In this document: positions 1-10,964 of the stretch, piece after piece
Layout of the letters: the number at the start of each line of letters is the position of its first letter
How positions within the stretch are numbered: position 1 is the stretch's first letter
Assembly (NCBI GenBank): GCA_043228905.1
Contig: JBHGNT010000022.1
Coordinates: forward strand, 10,602,001 to 10,666,000
Direction: 5' to 3'
DNA length: 64,000 bases
Source of the DNA: Azolla caroliniana
Lineage: Eukaryota; Polypodiophyta
Made by a program: the position numbers and the translations under genes
The notes under the pieces: model-generated
What the model was told of the DNA's origin: nothing
Seen by the model: the letters and a program-made list of their open reading frames with translations, nothing else
Database searches by the model: none

Positions 1-1296
1 GTTAAACAGAAATTTTTTCATGAATGTCATGATGCACCATCTGTTGGTCATCCTGGAATACAACGCACACTCGTTCTCATCTCGTGTACTTTTTTCTGGC
101 CTAAGATGCGCTCTGATGTGCATAAATACGTAACTCAATGCTTACAATGTCAGATTAATAAGTCGGAACGACTTAAAGCTGCTGGTCTTTTACATCCCTT
201 AGATATTCCCAACAATAAATGGGAAAGTATCTCGATGGATTTTATTGTTAGTTTACCTCGTACACAGAGGGGTCATGATGCCATATGGGTTGTCGTTGAC
301 AGGCTAACAAAATTAGCTAGATTTATTCCTACAAAAACCACGGTAACCGCTCAACAGTTGGCTTATCAATTTATTGATGAGTTATTTCGTTTTTATGGAT
401 TACCGATGGATATTGTTAGTGATCGAGATTCCAAGTTTACTAGTGACTTTTGGACTCAGGTCTTTAAGAAACTAGAAACTACGTTGAGCATGAGTTCCGC
501 AGATCATCCTCAGTCTGATGGACAAACTGAACGAGTTAATCAAATTATTGAGGACATGCTTCGAGCTTATGTAGCAAAAACCCCTTCTAAGTGGGAGCAA
601 TACCTTCCTATCTTAGAATTTGCCTATAATAGCTCTAAACATACATCCACTGGATATAGTCCTTTTATGTTGATGTATGGTTTTCAGCCACGTGCCCCAG
701 TTGATGTCACGATTCATCGTGATACATTAGACAGTACACGCAATTTTTTGCAAGACATGAACCAAATGTTGCATATTGCCAAAGAAAATGTCAAGACAAC
801 TCAAGATCGTGCTCGATTTTATGCTGATCAGGATAGACGTCCTCGTGCATTTACTATTGGTCAAAAAGTTTTTTTGCGTGTCCCGACTGATTCTACGTCA
901 TTATCTACGGGCAAGTGCGCTAAGTTAGCCCCACGATATTGTGGCCCATTTGAAATCCTTAAGCGAGTTGGGTCATCTGCTTATCACCTTGCCTTACCTC
1001 GTAACGTTGGTATTCATCCTGTTTTTCACGTCAGTCGTCTAAAACCATTTTTAGGCTCCGGTGATAACACCATCACAATCCAAGATCTTGTAACATTAGA
1101 GGATTTTTCTTACAAACCTCATGTTCCTGAACGAATTCTTGATTCTCGTACTAAACGTTTACGTTCTAAAGAGATTCGGCTATTCAAGATCAAATGGATG
1201 GATAAACCTATTGATGATGCCACATGGGAACGCGAGCATTCGCTTAAGGCACAATTTCCTCACTTTATATTGCAAGAGTGCAATCTTTTGAAGTAG
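1..1296 (+). CDS. Chromovirus Pol C-terminus: integrase plus chromodomain (5'-partial)
   Basis: The frame is open from base 1 to the TAG at 1294-1296, so the protein is truncated only by the window edge. It begins in the zinc-binding HHCC region (HECHD, then CLQC). The integrase core follows, with the first Asp in SMDFIVSLP, the second in VSDRDSKFTS and the Glu in GQTERVNQ, which gives a complete DDE triad. The C-terminal part has the gypsy GPFEI/LKPF region and then a chromodomain (PERILDSR, IKWMDKP, ATWERE). Integrase inserts the cDNA copy into the chromosome; chromodomains of this clade target histone-marked chromatin. No internal stops are seen, so this copy is fairly young or recently active. 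Confidence 0.93.
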   Translation, partial: VKQKFFHECHDAPSVGHPGIQRTLVLISCTFFWPKMRSDVHKYVTQCLQCQINKSERLKAAGLLHPLDIPNNKWESISMDFIVSLPRTQRGHDAIWVVVDRLTKLARFIPTKTTVTAQQLAYQFIDELFRFYGLPMDIVSDRDSKFTSDFWTQVFKKLETTLSMSSADHPQSDGQTERVNQIIEDMLRAYVAKTPSKWEQYLPILEFAYNSSKHTSTGYSPFMLMYGFQPRAPVDVTIHRDTLDSTRNFLQDMNQMLHIAKENVKTTQDRARFYADQDRRPRAFTIGQKVFLRVPTDSTSLSTGKCAKLAPRYCGPFEILKRVGSSAYHLALPRNVGIHPVFHVSRLKPFLGSGDNTITIQDLVTLEDFSYKPHVPERILDSRTKRLRSKEIRLFKIKWMDKPIDDATWEREHSLKAQFPHFILQECNLLK

Positions 1297-1303
1297 GGGA
1301 GTA

Positions 1304-1774
1304 TGTTATGTACACATAATGTTGGTGAGGGTAGGTCACTAATATTTACATTAGTGAAGGGTATGTTCACTATTATTAAAAAGGGGACTAATGATTGGAT
1401 AGAATGAATGATATGTGCATGCACTATCATGATTTAGACAACCAATGAATAGAGAGCCTTTTAGAAAGGCACATCTATTCAAGGGGCCTAGGAAAAGGTA
1501 TAAATATGAGGCTTAGCTACCCTCATAGGAATCACGTCGGAAGGCTGCTGTCGTAGACACCGGTGGTGCGGGCTAGGCTTTCGTCTCGACGATCGTGTTT
1601 ATCTCTTCCAAGGTATTAGTCATCCTAATATCCGGCGGTATGGGACGTCGGTGGTAGGTTGGCTATGTCTAGATCATAGCTCGGGGGTGGTCGGGTGGAA
1701 CGGGTTCTTCTATCCAATCTATTTTCTTCCTTTTTACTTGATTTGGTCTATTGATTAGTAATAGACTCTTAACA
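1304..1774 (+). repeat. 3' LTR of the chromovirus
   Basis: It starts TGTTATG eight bases after the pol stop, behind a short purine-rich tract (AGTAGGGGAGTA), and ends CTTAACA, so the ends are TG..CA with a matching TGTTA/TAACA inverted pair. A TATA box (TATAAATA) lies at 1499-1506. The end is fixed by the resumption of gypsy-2 integrase sequence at 1775. The other LTR is outside the window. Confidence 0.75.
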
Positions 1775-2703
1775 GGATCTGGCAACGCGGGATATGCTAG
1801 GATGAAAAGGAAGCCCTTCTGCGTGAAGCTCATTGCGGTACGACCGGGGGACATTACGCGGGTGATGTTACGGCCCGAAAAATATGGCAAGAAGGGCTAT
1901 GGTGGTGAACTACGCAGAAAGACGCATATCAATACTATAGACAGTGTGATCTATGTCAACAGTTGGGGCAACCTACGAAGCTCGCACTGATGCCGCACCA
2001 ACCGGTTCTTCCATTGGATCCATTCTAGAAATGGGGTATGGAATTTTCCGTTCCCTTTACACCGGCAACGACGCGGACGAGCAATAAGTACATTCTCGTA
2101 CCAATGGATTACAACACGAAGTGGGTAGAAGCAAAAGCGTTATGGGATAGTATGGCGACATCCATGGCAAAATTTCTTTACGAATACATTTGGTGTCGTT
2201 TTGGTTGCCCAATGGAGCTCATCAGTGATCAAGGGAGCTACTTTCTAAATGTAGTCATTTTCGAGCTAACACAACATTACGCCGTAGTGCATAAGAAGAG
2301 CACACCATATTACCCACAGGCGAATGGGTTATTGGAGTCCACAAACAAGACCTTACAGACCATAATGAAAAAGATCATGAATGAAAATAGGACAGACTAG
2401 GATACGAAGTTGCACAGTGCCTTGTGGGCATATTGGACGAGTTACAAAACTAGCGTATAGTCCACACCCTTCCTGCTCACGTTTGGGTTAGAAGCCATAA
2501 TGCCCATCGAATTCTAGGTGCCCAGTTTGAGAATTCAAGTACGAGACCGACTATCAGAAGGCAAGTCCGAGAAAATACGGCTACAACTTCTCAAATTAGG
2601 CGAGTAGTATGGTTGTGCTCGAGCAAGATCAGCGACGGTGTAAAGCGTTCATGGATTGACATCGGGGCACAAAGGAGAAATACTTTGCTATTGGGAAGGT
2701 CGA
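1775..2703 (+). pseudogene. Gypsy-2 integrase, degenerate
   Basis: Reading past stops gives an integrase zinc-binding domain (REAHC..GGHY, CDLCQQ) and a core with MDYNTKWVEAK, LISDQGSYF and PQANGLLESTNK. The same motifs occur in gypsy-3 integrase (VMDYYTKWVEAK, LISDQGGHF, PQANGLAESTNK). The best open part is 2038-2400. The core continues with stops to about 2700, where the similarity ends at the inserted segment. The element cannot make a working integrase. Confidence 0.85.
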
Positions 2704-3690
2704 TGTCGTGAAAATTTTCGGTAATGGTGTGAAAATTGCATAAAACATACGAAATCGAGTATAAATCATATAAAACAATAATAGTAAAAATACTATTTTA
2801 AATAAGTTTAATATCTTAGTACAAAAAGATGGAGGTCTTCAAGAGCTTTTGAATGCAATTTACTACATAAGAAACGAACATCTAAGTCTCAAGTTATGTG
2901 GGTAGGAAGTTTGCAAAGGAAAAAAGAGAAAGATAAAACTGTGAGATATCCCACATAGACAGGACAAAAAAGGATCTCACCATATATAAGGTAGAGCAAA
3001 AGCTATTATCTTTGTATTTATGTGTGGAGCATAGAAAGTTCAGGGCGACTTGAACTAAACTAATTGGATAAGTGGGTGTGGCCTAGCTACTTGTAAAGGT
3101 TTTGGCCAACCACCAGCGACGGAGCCGGCGACCAACAAGCAGTGACCGACTGGTGACTGCCAAGCGACTCGGGATGCGGACCTAACCGGATCGGTCGGGT
3201 CGGTTGATCGCGGTGCATGGTGTCTTAAAGATATTTGGTCCAAAAGCCTAATAGTATTTTGTGCATAAAAGAAAAGATATAAGCAAGACTCGAACTTTGC
3301 ACCTCCAAGATAGGAAGCAATAGGCTTACCATTAAACCAAATCATCTCTTCAGGGATTTACATTTTAATCATTATAGTTTTAGATGTAAATTCTCATATT
3401 AGAGCTTGATTGAGTGACATATGATTGATGAGCGCCAAATGGCAAACATGCATCACATGCATTCCATGCATTGTATGAATGTCTTGACCCTCACATGCAT
3501 CATATGCATGGGAGCATCTATAAAAGGGTGGATGAAAAAGATTAAGGGGAGCGATGTATTAATCAAGAAATTAAAAGTAAAAAATTCGTTATCTAATTGA
3601 TGTATCAATCTTGTTCTTCAAATCTAAAGTCAAGAGTTCAATCTTAATCTCTCTCAATCTAAAGCTAATGCAAACTTCGAGTCCTTCCGG
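2704..3690 (+). repeat. Insertion in gypsy-2: LTR-like sequence related to gypsy-4 LTR
   Basis: The integrase reading is broken here and resumes near 3700. About 2820-2990 resembles the minus-strand reading of the gypsy-4 LTR near 54800-54970: both have GTCTTCAAGAG, then AAGTTTG..A-rich..AAAACTGTG, GATATCCCACATAGA and a TATATA box. The segment opens with TGTCGTGAAAAT, a string also found at the inner edge of the gypsy-4 LTR. A second TATAAA lies near 3513. It may be a solo LTR or several short insertions, and exact ends are unclear. A tRNA-like stretch lies inside it. Confidence 0.5.
3268..3347 (-). repeat. Possible tRNA-derived SINE head (pol III A and B boxes)
   Basis: On the minus strand, TGGTTTAATGGTAAG (3339-3325) fits a pol III A box and GTTCGAGTC (3295-3287) fits a B box, with about 30 bases between them as in tRNA genes. 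I could not fold a full cloverleaf with a convincing acceptor stem, so I do not call a functional tRNA. A SINE reading toward lower coordinates is the most likely explanation. Confidence 0.35.
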
Positions 3691-3699
3691 TCCAGAACC

Positions 3700-3905
3700 C
3701 CGGTGGTTCCACCTCACGATCTACGCGTAGTGATGGATCTTCGCGACACCGTATTGGTCTTTCCAACACGCATGTGTCAAGTGCCAGGCAAGTTACGGTT
3801 CCGGTGGACAGGGCCGTATTGGATAGTTGGAGCGGAAAATGGCACCTTCCAATTGGGTACCCTCGCTGGAGTTATACTTCGGCAAAAAGTGAATGGGTTT
3901 TGATT
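3700..3905 (+). pseudogene. Gypsy-2 integrase C-terminal tail
   Basis: The reading VLVFPTRM, PGKLRFRWTGPYWI, FQLGTLAG and VNGF matches the end of the gypsy-3 integrase (38419-38904) almost residue for residue. It is the missing end of the integrase interrupted at about 2703, so it marks the right edge of the inserted segment. Confidence 0.85.
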
Positions 3906-4325
3906 AAAACCTTATCTGGGACCTACGCCCCCGAACCTGTTCCACGTTGTAACTGACACGACAGAGAGGTCCCTACACTAATCCGTAGATGGGACCCACG
4001 TGTAATAAAAAGTAACAGTAATATTGTACATTACCATTAAAAAAAAAAGAAAAAAAGAGAGGATAGTCACGACTATTAAAAGGTGTTTGTGCATGCGCAA
4101 ACTTCAAGATCAAGCACACGCGGCACCACGATGTCACACAACCCTATGAACCCTAGAGCACAAAAAGAGGGAAAAAGATGGTTTTTTGCACACTACAGAA
4201 AACACAATAACTCTCCTAACCCTTCTCGCTTCACTCGCTCTCCTCACTCCCCAACATACAACAGAGTCCACAATCACCGTGGCTTGAGAACTTCACCTAT
4301 TCCACACGAGCCTCTTCCACCCACG

Positions 4326-6990
4326 ATGTCGGTCTCCATCTCTACAACGTTACGCAAGTGGCTCTTGGAAAAGGGTTTTGAGGAGTACATCAGGGTCGCA
4401 GAGGCACCATTACAACCTGATGCTCTCGACATCGCCAAAAAGCTCAATGTGGACACGGTGACAAACACCAATATTCGAAAAAAATTAGACCTATCTACGA
4501 CTAGGGAGAAACACTTCGATATTCCTTCTACAGAAACCCTAGAAGAATATTTTGGGGAATACTCTATATCAACCAAGGCATACCAAACGAAAGACATCCT
4601 GAACCTATTCTTTCAAGAAATAGCCACGTTCCTACTTGAGGTCAGTTGCGTGCACGTCAACACGTACGGGATGCTGAAAGAAAAGGCAGGCATTATCATT
4701 GATACATTCGAAGGGCGCGCAGTAGATTGGGGAGTGATTATGGTACCAACGCTAAAAGAGGGCATGCACGCATACCAGGCTAGCAAAAGGCTACGACCGA
4801 TTATACAACAGTACCTTACAATACTGTTTCCGCCTCGCGGTCTGCCCACCCCACCACCCAGTAAACCTACGCCTCCACCAAGATCCGTGAAATGATGGTT
4901 ATCGGAATTGGCAACCACGGAATGGGAAGAGGAACCACAACCTCCCCACCCTGTAGTGCAATCATTGCAGCCAGAACAACCAACAAGGCCGGTCGAAGCA
5001 CCAACAACAACGATTGAACACGAAACTGAACAAAATCAAGAAAGCCGAGGCCAAAACGGCGAAGATTAGATCGGAAGGATGGCTGCGGACTAGTCAAAGA
5101 TACAACCGCACGAGTCGACACTTCTGCCCCTACGGAGCACATCACTACATTTGAGATCATCCGGGAACCCTAGCCGATCATTACGGCTCAGTCGCAACGT
5201 GGCAAAGGAGTGCTCACAGCGGAAAGCGAAGTCCTCTAGTATCCAGACATCCCGGATACGGCCCATGAGTTCGGCGCGCTATTACAGTTTGGGACGACTT
5301 ACGAACTCATGGATTTTTTGGCAACACAACAGATCAAGGTGTTGCAGAGAATGGCCGAGGAGCACGCAGAACAACAAATGATTGAGCGTGTGTTGACGAG
5401 AATGGCGCAAAGTGACGATGAGAGACCCCTCGCCAAGATAGGTAGACAGCGGAACGCAGGGATTCGCCACATGGGCATTGAATTACCCCCATTGAATACG
5501 ACCCTCGTCAAAGTACATAGGGAGTTGGCCACAGTCAAAATTGGGATCCAAAGATATGGCTATCAAAAATAAGAATGTCTGGAAAATAGTCAAGCTCTGT
5601 CTCAAACCCAACTATAGAAGGCCCAAGAGCACATTGCGGAATTAGAACGCAGCACAACTACGGCGTAGCAAAACCCGAGACTGGCATCCAGCGATGACAC
5701 ATCAATGACTTTACGAGAGGAAGTCGAAGCACAAACCGCCATTGCGCCAAAGAAAAAAGAGTTACGCAATTAGCTGAGTCCGAGATTGACCGCCTTCGCG
5801 CGGAACTGCGGCAATCATCAGACAGAGAAAAGGATGTCCGGGCAAAAGGATGTAGGGTGGTGAAAGCACTAGAGGATAAGCTCGAGGCAGAGAGAGTGGC
5901 GCATACCCACACAAAAGAAGAAAACAAGAAGTTGCGTGAGGAAGCCCAAAAGACAGAAGCCATTATCACGGGGCTTCAAGAGTTATTGGAATGAAAGAAG
6001 GCATGGTACGATGAGCAGCTCGTGCAGGAACAGGAACTAAAGCATCAGGTAGATGTCCGCCTGAACAATGAAATGGGCCTACTCGAGGAAATACACTTGA
6101 AAGAATCCTAGATATGGACGAAAATGAAGAGCCTCTATGAGGAATAGGCTACGGCCAATAAACGTAAAGTCGAAAACCTCAAGAAAGCCCTGGACGACGT
6201 GCACACCTGCCCCCAAACAATAACGGACAATGTACGCGTCCTTCTTCAAAAAAATTGTGAGTGGTTTACGACACAGTTGAAAGCGGCATTGGACAAAGGA
6301 TGGATGGCATGGGCAATGCAAGCAGCAGATTTGCACACCTACCGGGTGAACTGGGAGAACCGATGAAAAGAAGGCAGAGGCGTCCACAAGCTCAATGAGG
6401 AAAGCATTGCGGTAGTACGCGAAGACCTCACGTAGAACTATCACACGTTAGCAGACTAGCACTCTAAAGCACTCACGCAACTATTGGAAGATTTCAGGGA
6501 AAGTCAGGAAGACATTTTCCACCGGCTAATGGAGGTTAGTAGCGAACAATAGAGGACGGAGACAATTGCAGTACCAAACAGTGATTCCGCTGAACAAGCT
6601 GAGCCTTAGCCCAATTCAAACAACCCTTCAGAGGTGACCACTATGCCTGTCAATGCTATGGAAGAAACGGACAGGGAAGAGCTCCGTCCGACCCCTTGCC
6701 CACAGACTAAAGAGCCCACCCTAGAACCGTGGACGAATGATTCGGACATCAAACCAAAGGAGCTGGCCCTGATCATGCGGAGTACAGATGACAACATGGA
6801 AACTCACACACCGGCCGAACATGGTGAAATGGACGACACGTAGTTTGAGGAGCCGGTCGAGCAGAATAACGAAGCACCTGCGGACGTCACACCGTTTCCA
6901 GACCAAGCCGTACGGACAGAGTGAAACATCGTGGACATTTCGAACGATGAGTAGAGGGACAGGTTCGACGTGCCAGGGCACTGTCCCACA
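4326..6990 (+). pseudogene. Extra 3' ORF of gypsy-2: conserved N-terminal domain plus coiled coil
   Basis: It lies between integrase and the 3' LTR, the place where env-like ORFs occur. The first part is open (ATG at 4326, frame to 4895). It shows LRKWLLEKGFEEY, EEYFGEYSIS, FFQEIATFLL and an IIIDTFEG..VDWG stretch, matching gypsy-3 (WLRQHGLEGFY, IKYFGEYSLA, LFREIAHVL, IIATYEG..VDWL). After a Pro-rich spacer the rest (about 5300-6980) is Glu/Lys/Gln-rich heptad sequence typical of long coiled coils, cut by many stops. I see no signal peptide or membrane segment, so an envelope protein is unlikely. The function is unknown; a structural or particle-related role is only a guess. Confidence 0.7.
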
Positions 6991-7001
6991 AGCGTGCCAA
7001 G

Positions 7002-7265
7002 TGTTGTCCGTCGGACCTAATACTTAGACAAATAGAATATATTATTAGAAGCATTAAAGAAATGCATGTAACAGTTCATGCTAGGTGTGTAACGGACTAA
7101 AAGTCCTATGTATATAAACGGTGGAAATCCTTTGTAAAGAGCTAGCGTGTAATTTGGGAACTACCCTTTTGGTAATAGAGTACTATCTTCTCTGATTTAT
7201 GTGGAAAAATGCCAAATCAAGGATAAAACCACGAGCTATACCATAATGTTTATCGAAACTATATT
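7002..7265 (+). repeat. 3' LTR of gypsy-2 (right end approximate)
   Basis: It starts TGTTGTCCGTCGG directly after a tract that is alignable to the bases just before the gypsy-3 LTR. A TATA-like box (GTATATAAACGG) lies near 7110. No clear CA end or target duplication was found, so the right edge is an estimate. Confidence 0.55.
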
Positions 7266-7744
7266 ATAATAACCTCATTTATAGGCACGATAAAAAACAA
7301 TAATGATGTATAGTAGACGTAGTAGATCTCACTACATGCAAACAAAAAATCGTATCAATAAAACTTCAGATATGGGGTTTTGGTAACTCATCAAGGCTCA
7401 ATTTAGAACAAAATAGAACAGTAGAAGAATGCATTTGTATTGCAAACTGTAATCAATGAAAACAAAGTTCAAAGATTCAAGATGATTGAAAATTAGGGAG
7501 TTGGGATGTGATACGTTATGTAGATAACCACAGAATAAGCTTCTTATCCGGTCAATAAAACAACACTAGCTATATACACGACATGTTGTCTGCTATTGTT
7601 TCAAAATGTTCATGCAAAACCAATAGGGCAAATGAACCAATTTTTGAAGACTAAGAACACTAAGAACTTAATCAAAAGTGAAGATACAAAGTGAAGACAA
7701 TTAAAATAAATTTTCCATTAACGCATAAAACCATTACATAACAC
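7266..7744. other. AT-rich non-coding sequence
   Basis: I see no gene, known repeat family or RNA in this stretch. It is AT-rich with short homopolymer runs. Confidence 0.5.
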
Positions 7745-7970
7745 GAAGATATAATATTTGAGTTTGAGTATTTACAAGAGTTGAAACTGAAGATACAATA
7801 TTCAAGTTTGAATATTTACAGAAGTTGAAACTGAAGATACAATATGGGAGAATGTATATTTACAAGTAAAAACTGAAGATACAATATGGGAGATTGTGTA
7901 TTTACAAGTTCAAACTAAAGATACAATATTTGAGTTTGTGTATTTACAGAAGTTGAAACTTAAGAGACAA
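7745..7970 (+). repeat. Five-unit tandem repeat, period about 42-46 bp
   Basis: Five units begin with AAGATACAATA or a close variant (AAGATATAATA, AAGAGACAATA at the edge), continue with a TTTGAGTTTG-like or GGGAGA core and GTATTTACA, and end with AGTTGAAACT or a variant. The units differ from each other by substitutions and a few indels, so the array is old. Confidence 0.75.
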
Positions 7971-8404
7971 TAATCGAGTCAACCTCCCTACTTGCAAAAA
8001 GGCATCAACATCATCTCATGTCCATGGACCCTATAAAAGAAGCCAAACAAGGTTACCATTCAACAATGTACAAATATGAATATGCAAATGAATAAAAATA
8101 TAAATTTAAGAATGGAATCAAACTTGGCAAAACTGAATCACACCAAAGTCCGAACAAATATGTTTAAACAACAAATCTATGTAGCAAGAATTCAAACTTT
8201 GAAGCATAAATATTAGTGAGAGATACTCCATTGCAATTTGTTATTGTGAACCAGTGTTCTCCCACACCATTTGAGTAGTGAATAGCAACAATTGTAGCAC
8301 TTGTTATGCACCCTACCCCATCATCAATCCATATACGTTGGCCCTTCAAAGCTTTCACAACAATTGAATATATCACCATGATTATGATTTAAAGGCAACG
8401 TGCT

Positions 8405-8475
8405 ATCACAATGATTGCAATGTGATGTTTGGTTTTTACCGAATATTAGCACCAAAGAATTACAATGCATACATT
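8405..8475 (-). pseudogene. Fragment with LSD1-like zinc ribbon (Cx2C..x14..Cx2C)
   Basis: The minus strand reads C-M-H-C, 14 residues including LVLIFGKN, then C-N-H-C. The spacing and the hydrophobic-Gly middle resemble LSD1-type zinc fingers. Flanking frames are short (such as 8164-8379 minus), and no partner domain such as a metacaspase fold is seen. It lies 3' of the MULE transposase and could be a remnant of the same gene or of a captured host exon. Confidence 0.35.
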
Positions 8476-8643
8476 TAACCTTGATACATCTCGGTAGACG
8501 AACCCACTTTCGATCCTTGTATGCCCCACCCAGGGCCTAAATTTGACGGGTTAGTATCAAAGTTTTTTGACTGGCATTTTTTAAAGATGTATGTCATATG
8601 CCATAAGATTACAAAAACTAACATGTCATTTGATATACAAATT

Positions 8644-9671
8644 TTAAAAGCGAAAAGCTCTTTCCATGCCTTGTACTTTTGGAAATAGATGGTCAACCCA
8701 ATCCTTCTTCACATGGAACGAACATAGCAAAATCAAGCAAGTTGTTTGTTGTCGTTTACGGTCATTCACCATCTCCCAACAACCTGAATGAGCTTCAATA
8801 ACTTTTTTCAATGAGTTGTATTCAGTCCAAGACTTATCTATTACCAAGGCTTTAGGTATTACACCTTCCATTCTTTCAAATACGATCTTTAATGTCATTT
8901 CTAGCGCGAGTTCTTCATGTTGAGATCCCGCATCATTGGTGCAAAGCATGTACCACAATGGGATGCCGACACCATGCTCATTTGGTGCAATCCGCAACAT
9001 ATAAAGGCGAATACACATGTTTGACATCCACTTATATTGCATTATCAAAACAAATGGTTGCTTCATAGGAATATATGGTTGAACATAAGCTACTTTACCT
9101 TGTACCTTCAATGCATATGCTTCTTGCATCATTGTAACCCAATCATCTACTGGTATAACTTTTTTAACAATAAACTTTCTAGCCATGTTATGAAGCTCCT
9201 TTGTGAGCATAAAGAACTTAAACACAACTCTCTCAACAGGAGTCACTTTGGTCTTATGGATAATAGCTTTTCTCACGCTTATCCTTGCTACGTGCCTCAC
9301 ACCCAATGTCAAAAAGATCATCCATACAACATCTAATGAAATTTGGATGCATCGTCAAATGATATACCTCACCTGGTGCAATTTGGATCATGGCGACTGT
9401 GTTGATCATATATATTCATGGACAATAGTTTTCTATCTCCAATTGACTTGCGAACATCCACATGAAAAGCGCATCTACATTGTTTGGTAGTCTTACATCT
9501 ACAAATGCATTTGCTACCCTTTCTTGATTTTCCCCCACAATGACAAATATAACTTTCTAGATATTTGGCATTGGTATAACACTTCTTTAAGTATGTAGAG
9601 TATTTAACTTGAACGTCATCTAATACCATCCTCAACGTGGATTCTTCTACTACAAACTTCATTTGGAGCAC
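8644..9671 (-). pseudogene. Mutator-like (MULE) transposase remnant
   Basis: There are two minus-strand pieces. The upstream piece (9671-9369) is a Cys/His-rich N-terminal domain with CHC, CICRC, CRCAFH and later His/Cys, like zinc-chelating FAR1/MULE heads. The downstream piece (9321-8644) has the MULE catalytic layout: GVGIPLWYML, then PKALVIDKSWTEYNSL with a catalytic-type Asp, then LCSFHVKKDWVDHL. MULE transposases cut and paste DNA with long terminal inverted repeats. A frameshift or stop separates the pieces, and I could not find TIRs or a 9-bp duplication, so the element is probably dead. Confidence 0.7.
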
Positions 9672-10964
9672 TACTAGTATGATGTTGTGTGTCTAAAGAT
9701 GTCATTTTTAGTATACATTTTGACATCCATAGGCATCAATGCAAGCTTTCACATACACCTTGGATAACTAGTGATATCGTCTGTCTACAAACCAACCTTT
9801 TTAAATTTTGTGCAATTTATCTTTTAGCCCGAAATGGCTAGTTTTAACATGAGCATTTGCCACTATTTCTCCCCATTGATCAATATAGCATATCCTTAAA
9901 TTAGGAGAATCCTTTAAATATATTTAATCCCCCATTAAAAATATTCCTTGTTTTATTCTTTTCCATAATCTAAGATCCACTATTAGTCCGATATTGGCAT
10001 CTCTCAATACCTCAAGTGATATTTTACATGTTGTAGGCTTTAGGGTTAGGGTAAAGGCATGGGATGGAAACACTATTATAGCTAATTAGCTGCTAAAATG
10101 GCCATAGCTATTTAAGTATTTGTTTAGCTAATTTTTCATGGGTAAATCATAAGGATCATTTACAATTTGTTTTTGCTTTATTACTTTAATACATGTCATT
10201 TATTATGGTCAATAGGTAATTTATGAGAATACTCAAAAATTTGAACTTTGGTTTCTGACATGGTGGAACTTGGGGAACAATGCCCACATCTAAACTTGAC
10301 TTGAATGTCAACAAAGTCCTAGTAATGCCGAGTTGGAGTTCGAGATCCAAACAGATGGAGTACTCTGAGCACGAGCATAGACAAAGCTCCCGCAACACCA
10401 GAAAACTCTGATATCAACATTGCACCTTTAGAGTACCACAACACCACTAGTTATCCTAGTCTAGGTATGCATCAATTACACATTACATGCATTCAAAAAT
10501 CTTATTTTTTTTTGTTTCTGATAACTGTCTTGCCTGTTCATCTTTTATAAAAAAAGATTAGGGCGAAGTCGTTGCAGTCCCAAACAAGGATGTCGTGAAA
10601 ATTGGGGTGTAGCAGCAGGTGTGTTTCTGATTGCCAATAATTTTGATTAGGGTTGATTTCAAACATATTTTAAATTAAGGTTTTTGATTTCTTTAAGCAG
10701 TTGATTTTTTATTAGGGTTTCTAATTTCTTTAAGCGGTTGATTTTTTTTTATGGTTGAAATTTTTTGATTTAGGGTTGAAATTTTGCATCAATACACATT
10801 TCTAATTACAATGTTTGTATGTCTACAAATTTCCTCCAAACTTGATTTATGATTTTGATGCATGTGCATGGTGTTTATTTTTTTGATTCTTCCCTACTAA
10901 TTATGATTTTAAATAGACATGTCCCAGTAGAGCAAAGGTAACATGTATTGATTTTTTATTTCAG
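9672..10964. other. Non-coding, AT-rich; isolated TAGCTAATTAGC motif
   Basis: No gene is supported. A lone copy of the TAGCTAATTAGC palindrome, which forms large arrays at 12300 and 16985, lies near 10077. The 12-mer TGTCGTGAAAAT occurs at 10591 and matches gypsy LTR edges elsewhere in the window. Confidence 0.5.

Larger units (their letters stand above)
1..1774 (+). mobile_element. Ty3/gypsy chromovirus, 3' part (gypsy-1)
   Basis: This is the 3' end of an LTR retrotransposon that enters from the left edge: integrase with chromodomain, a short purine tract, then an LTR from 1304 to 1774. The LTR starts TGTTA and ends TAACA. The sequence right after it (GGATCTGG) continues the integrase reading of another gypsy element, so gypsy-1 appears to have inserted into gypsy-2. 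The 5' half of both elements would lie outside the window. Confidence 0.85.
1775..7265 (+). mobile_element. Decayed Ty3/gypsy element with extra 3' coiled-coil ORF (gypsy-2)
   Basis: It holds an integrase remnant (1775-2703), a foreign insertion (2704-3690), the integrase tail (about 3700-3905), a coiled-coil ORF (about 4326-6990) and a 3' LTR from 7002. Gene order and sequence follow gypsy-3 (35541-44058, minus strand), its closest relative here. Both have the same bases just before the LTR: GGTTCGACGT, then CTGTCCCA, then GCGTGCCA. Many stops and frameshifts show that it is old. The 5' half was separated by the gypsy-1 insertion and is not in the window. Confidence 0.8.

Noticed and set aside
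3268-3347. Functional tRNA gene
   Set aside because: A and B boxes are present but I cannot form a convincing acceptor and anticodon stem; a SINE head fits better.
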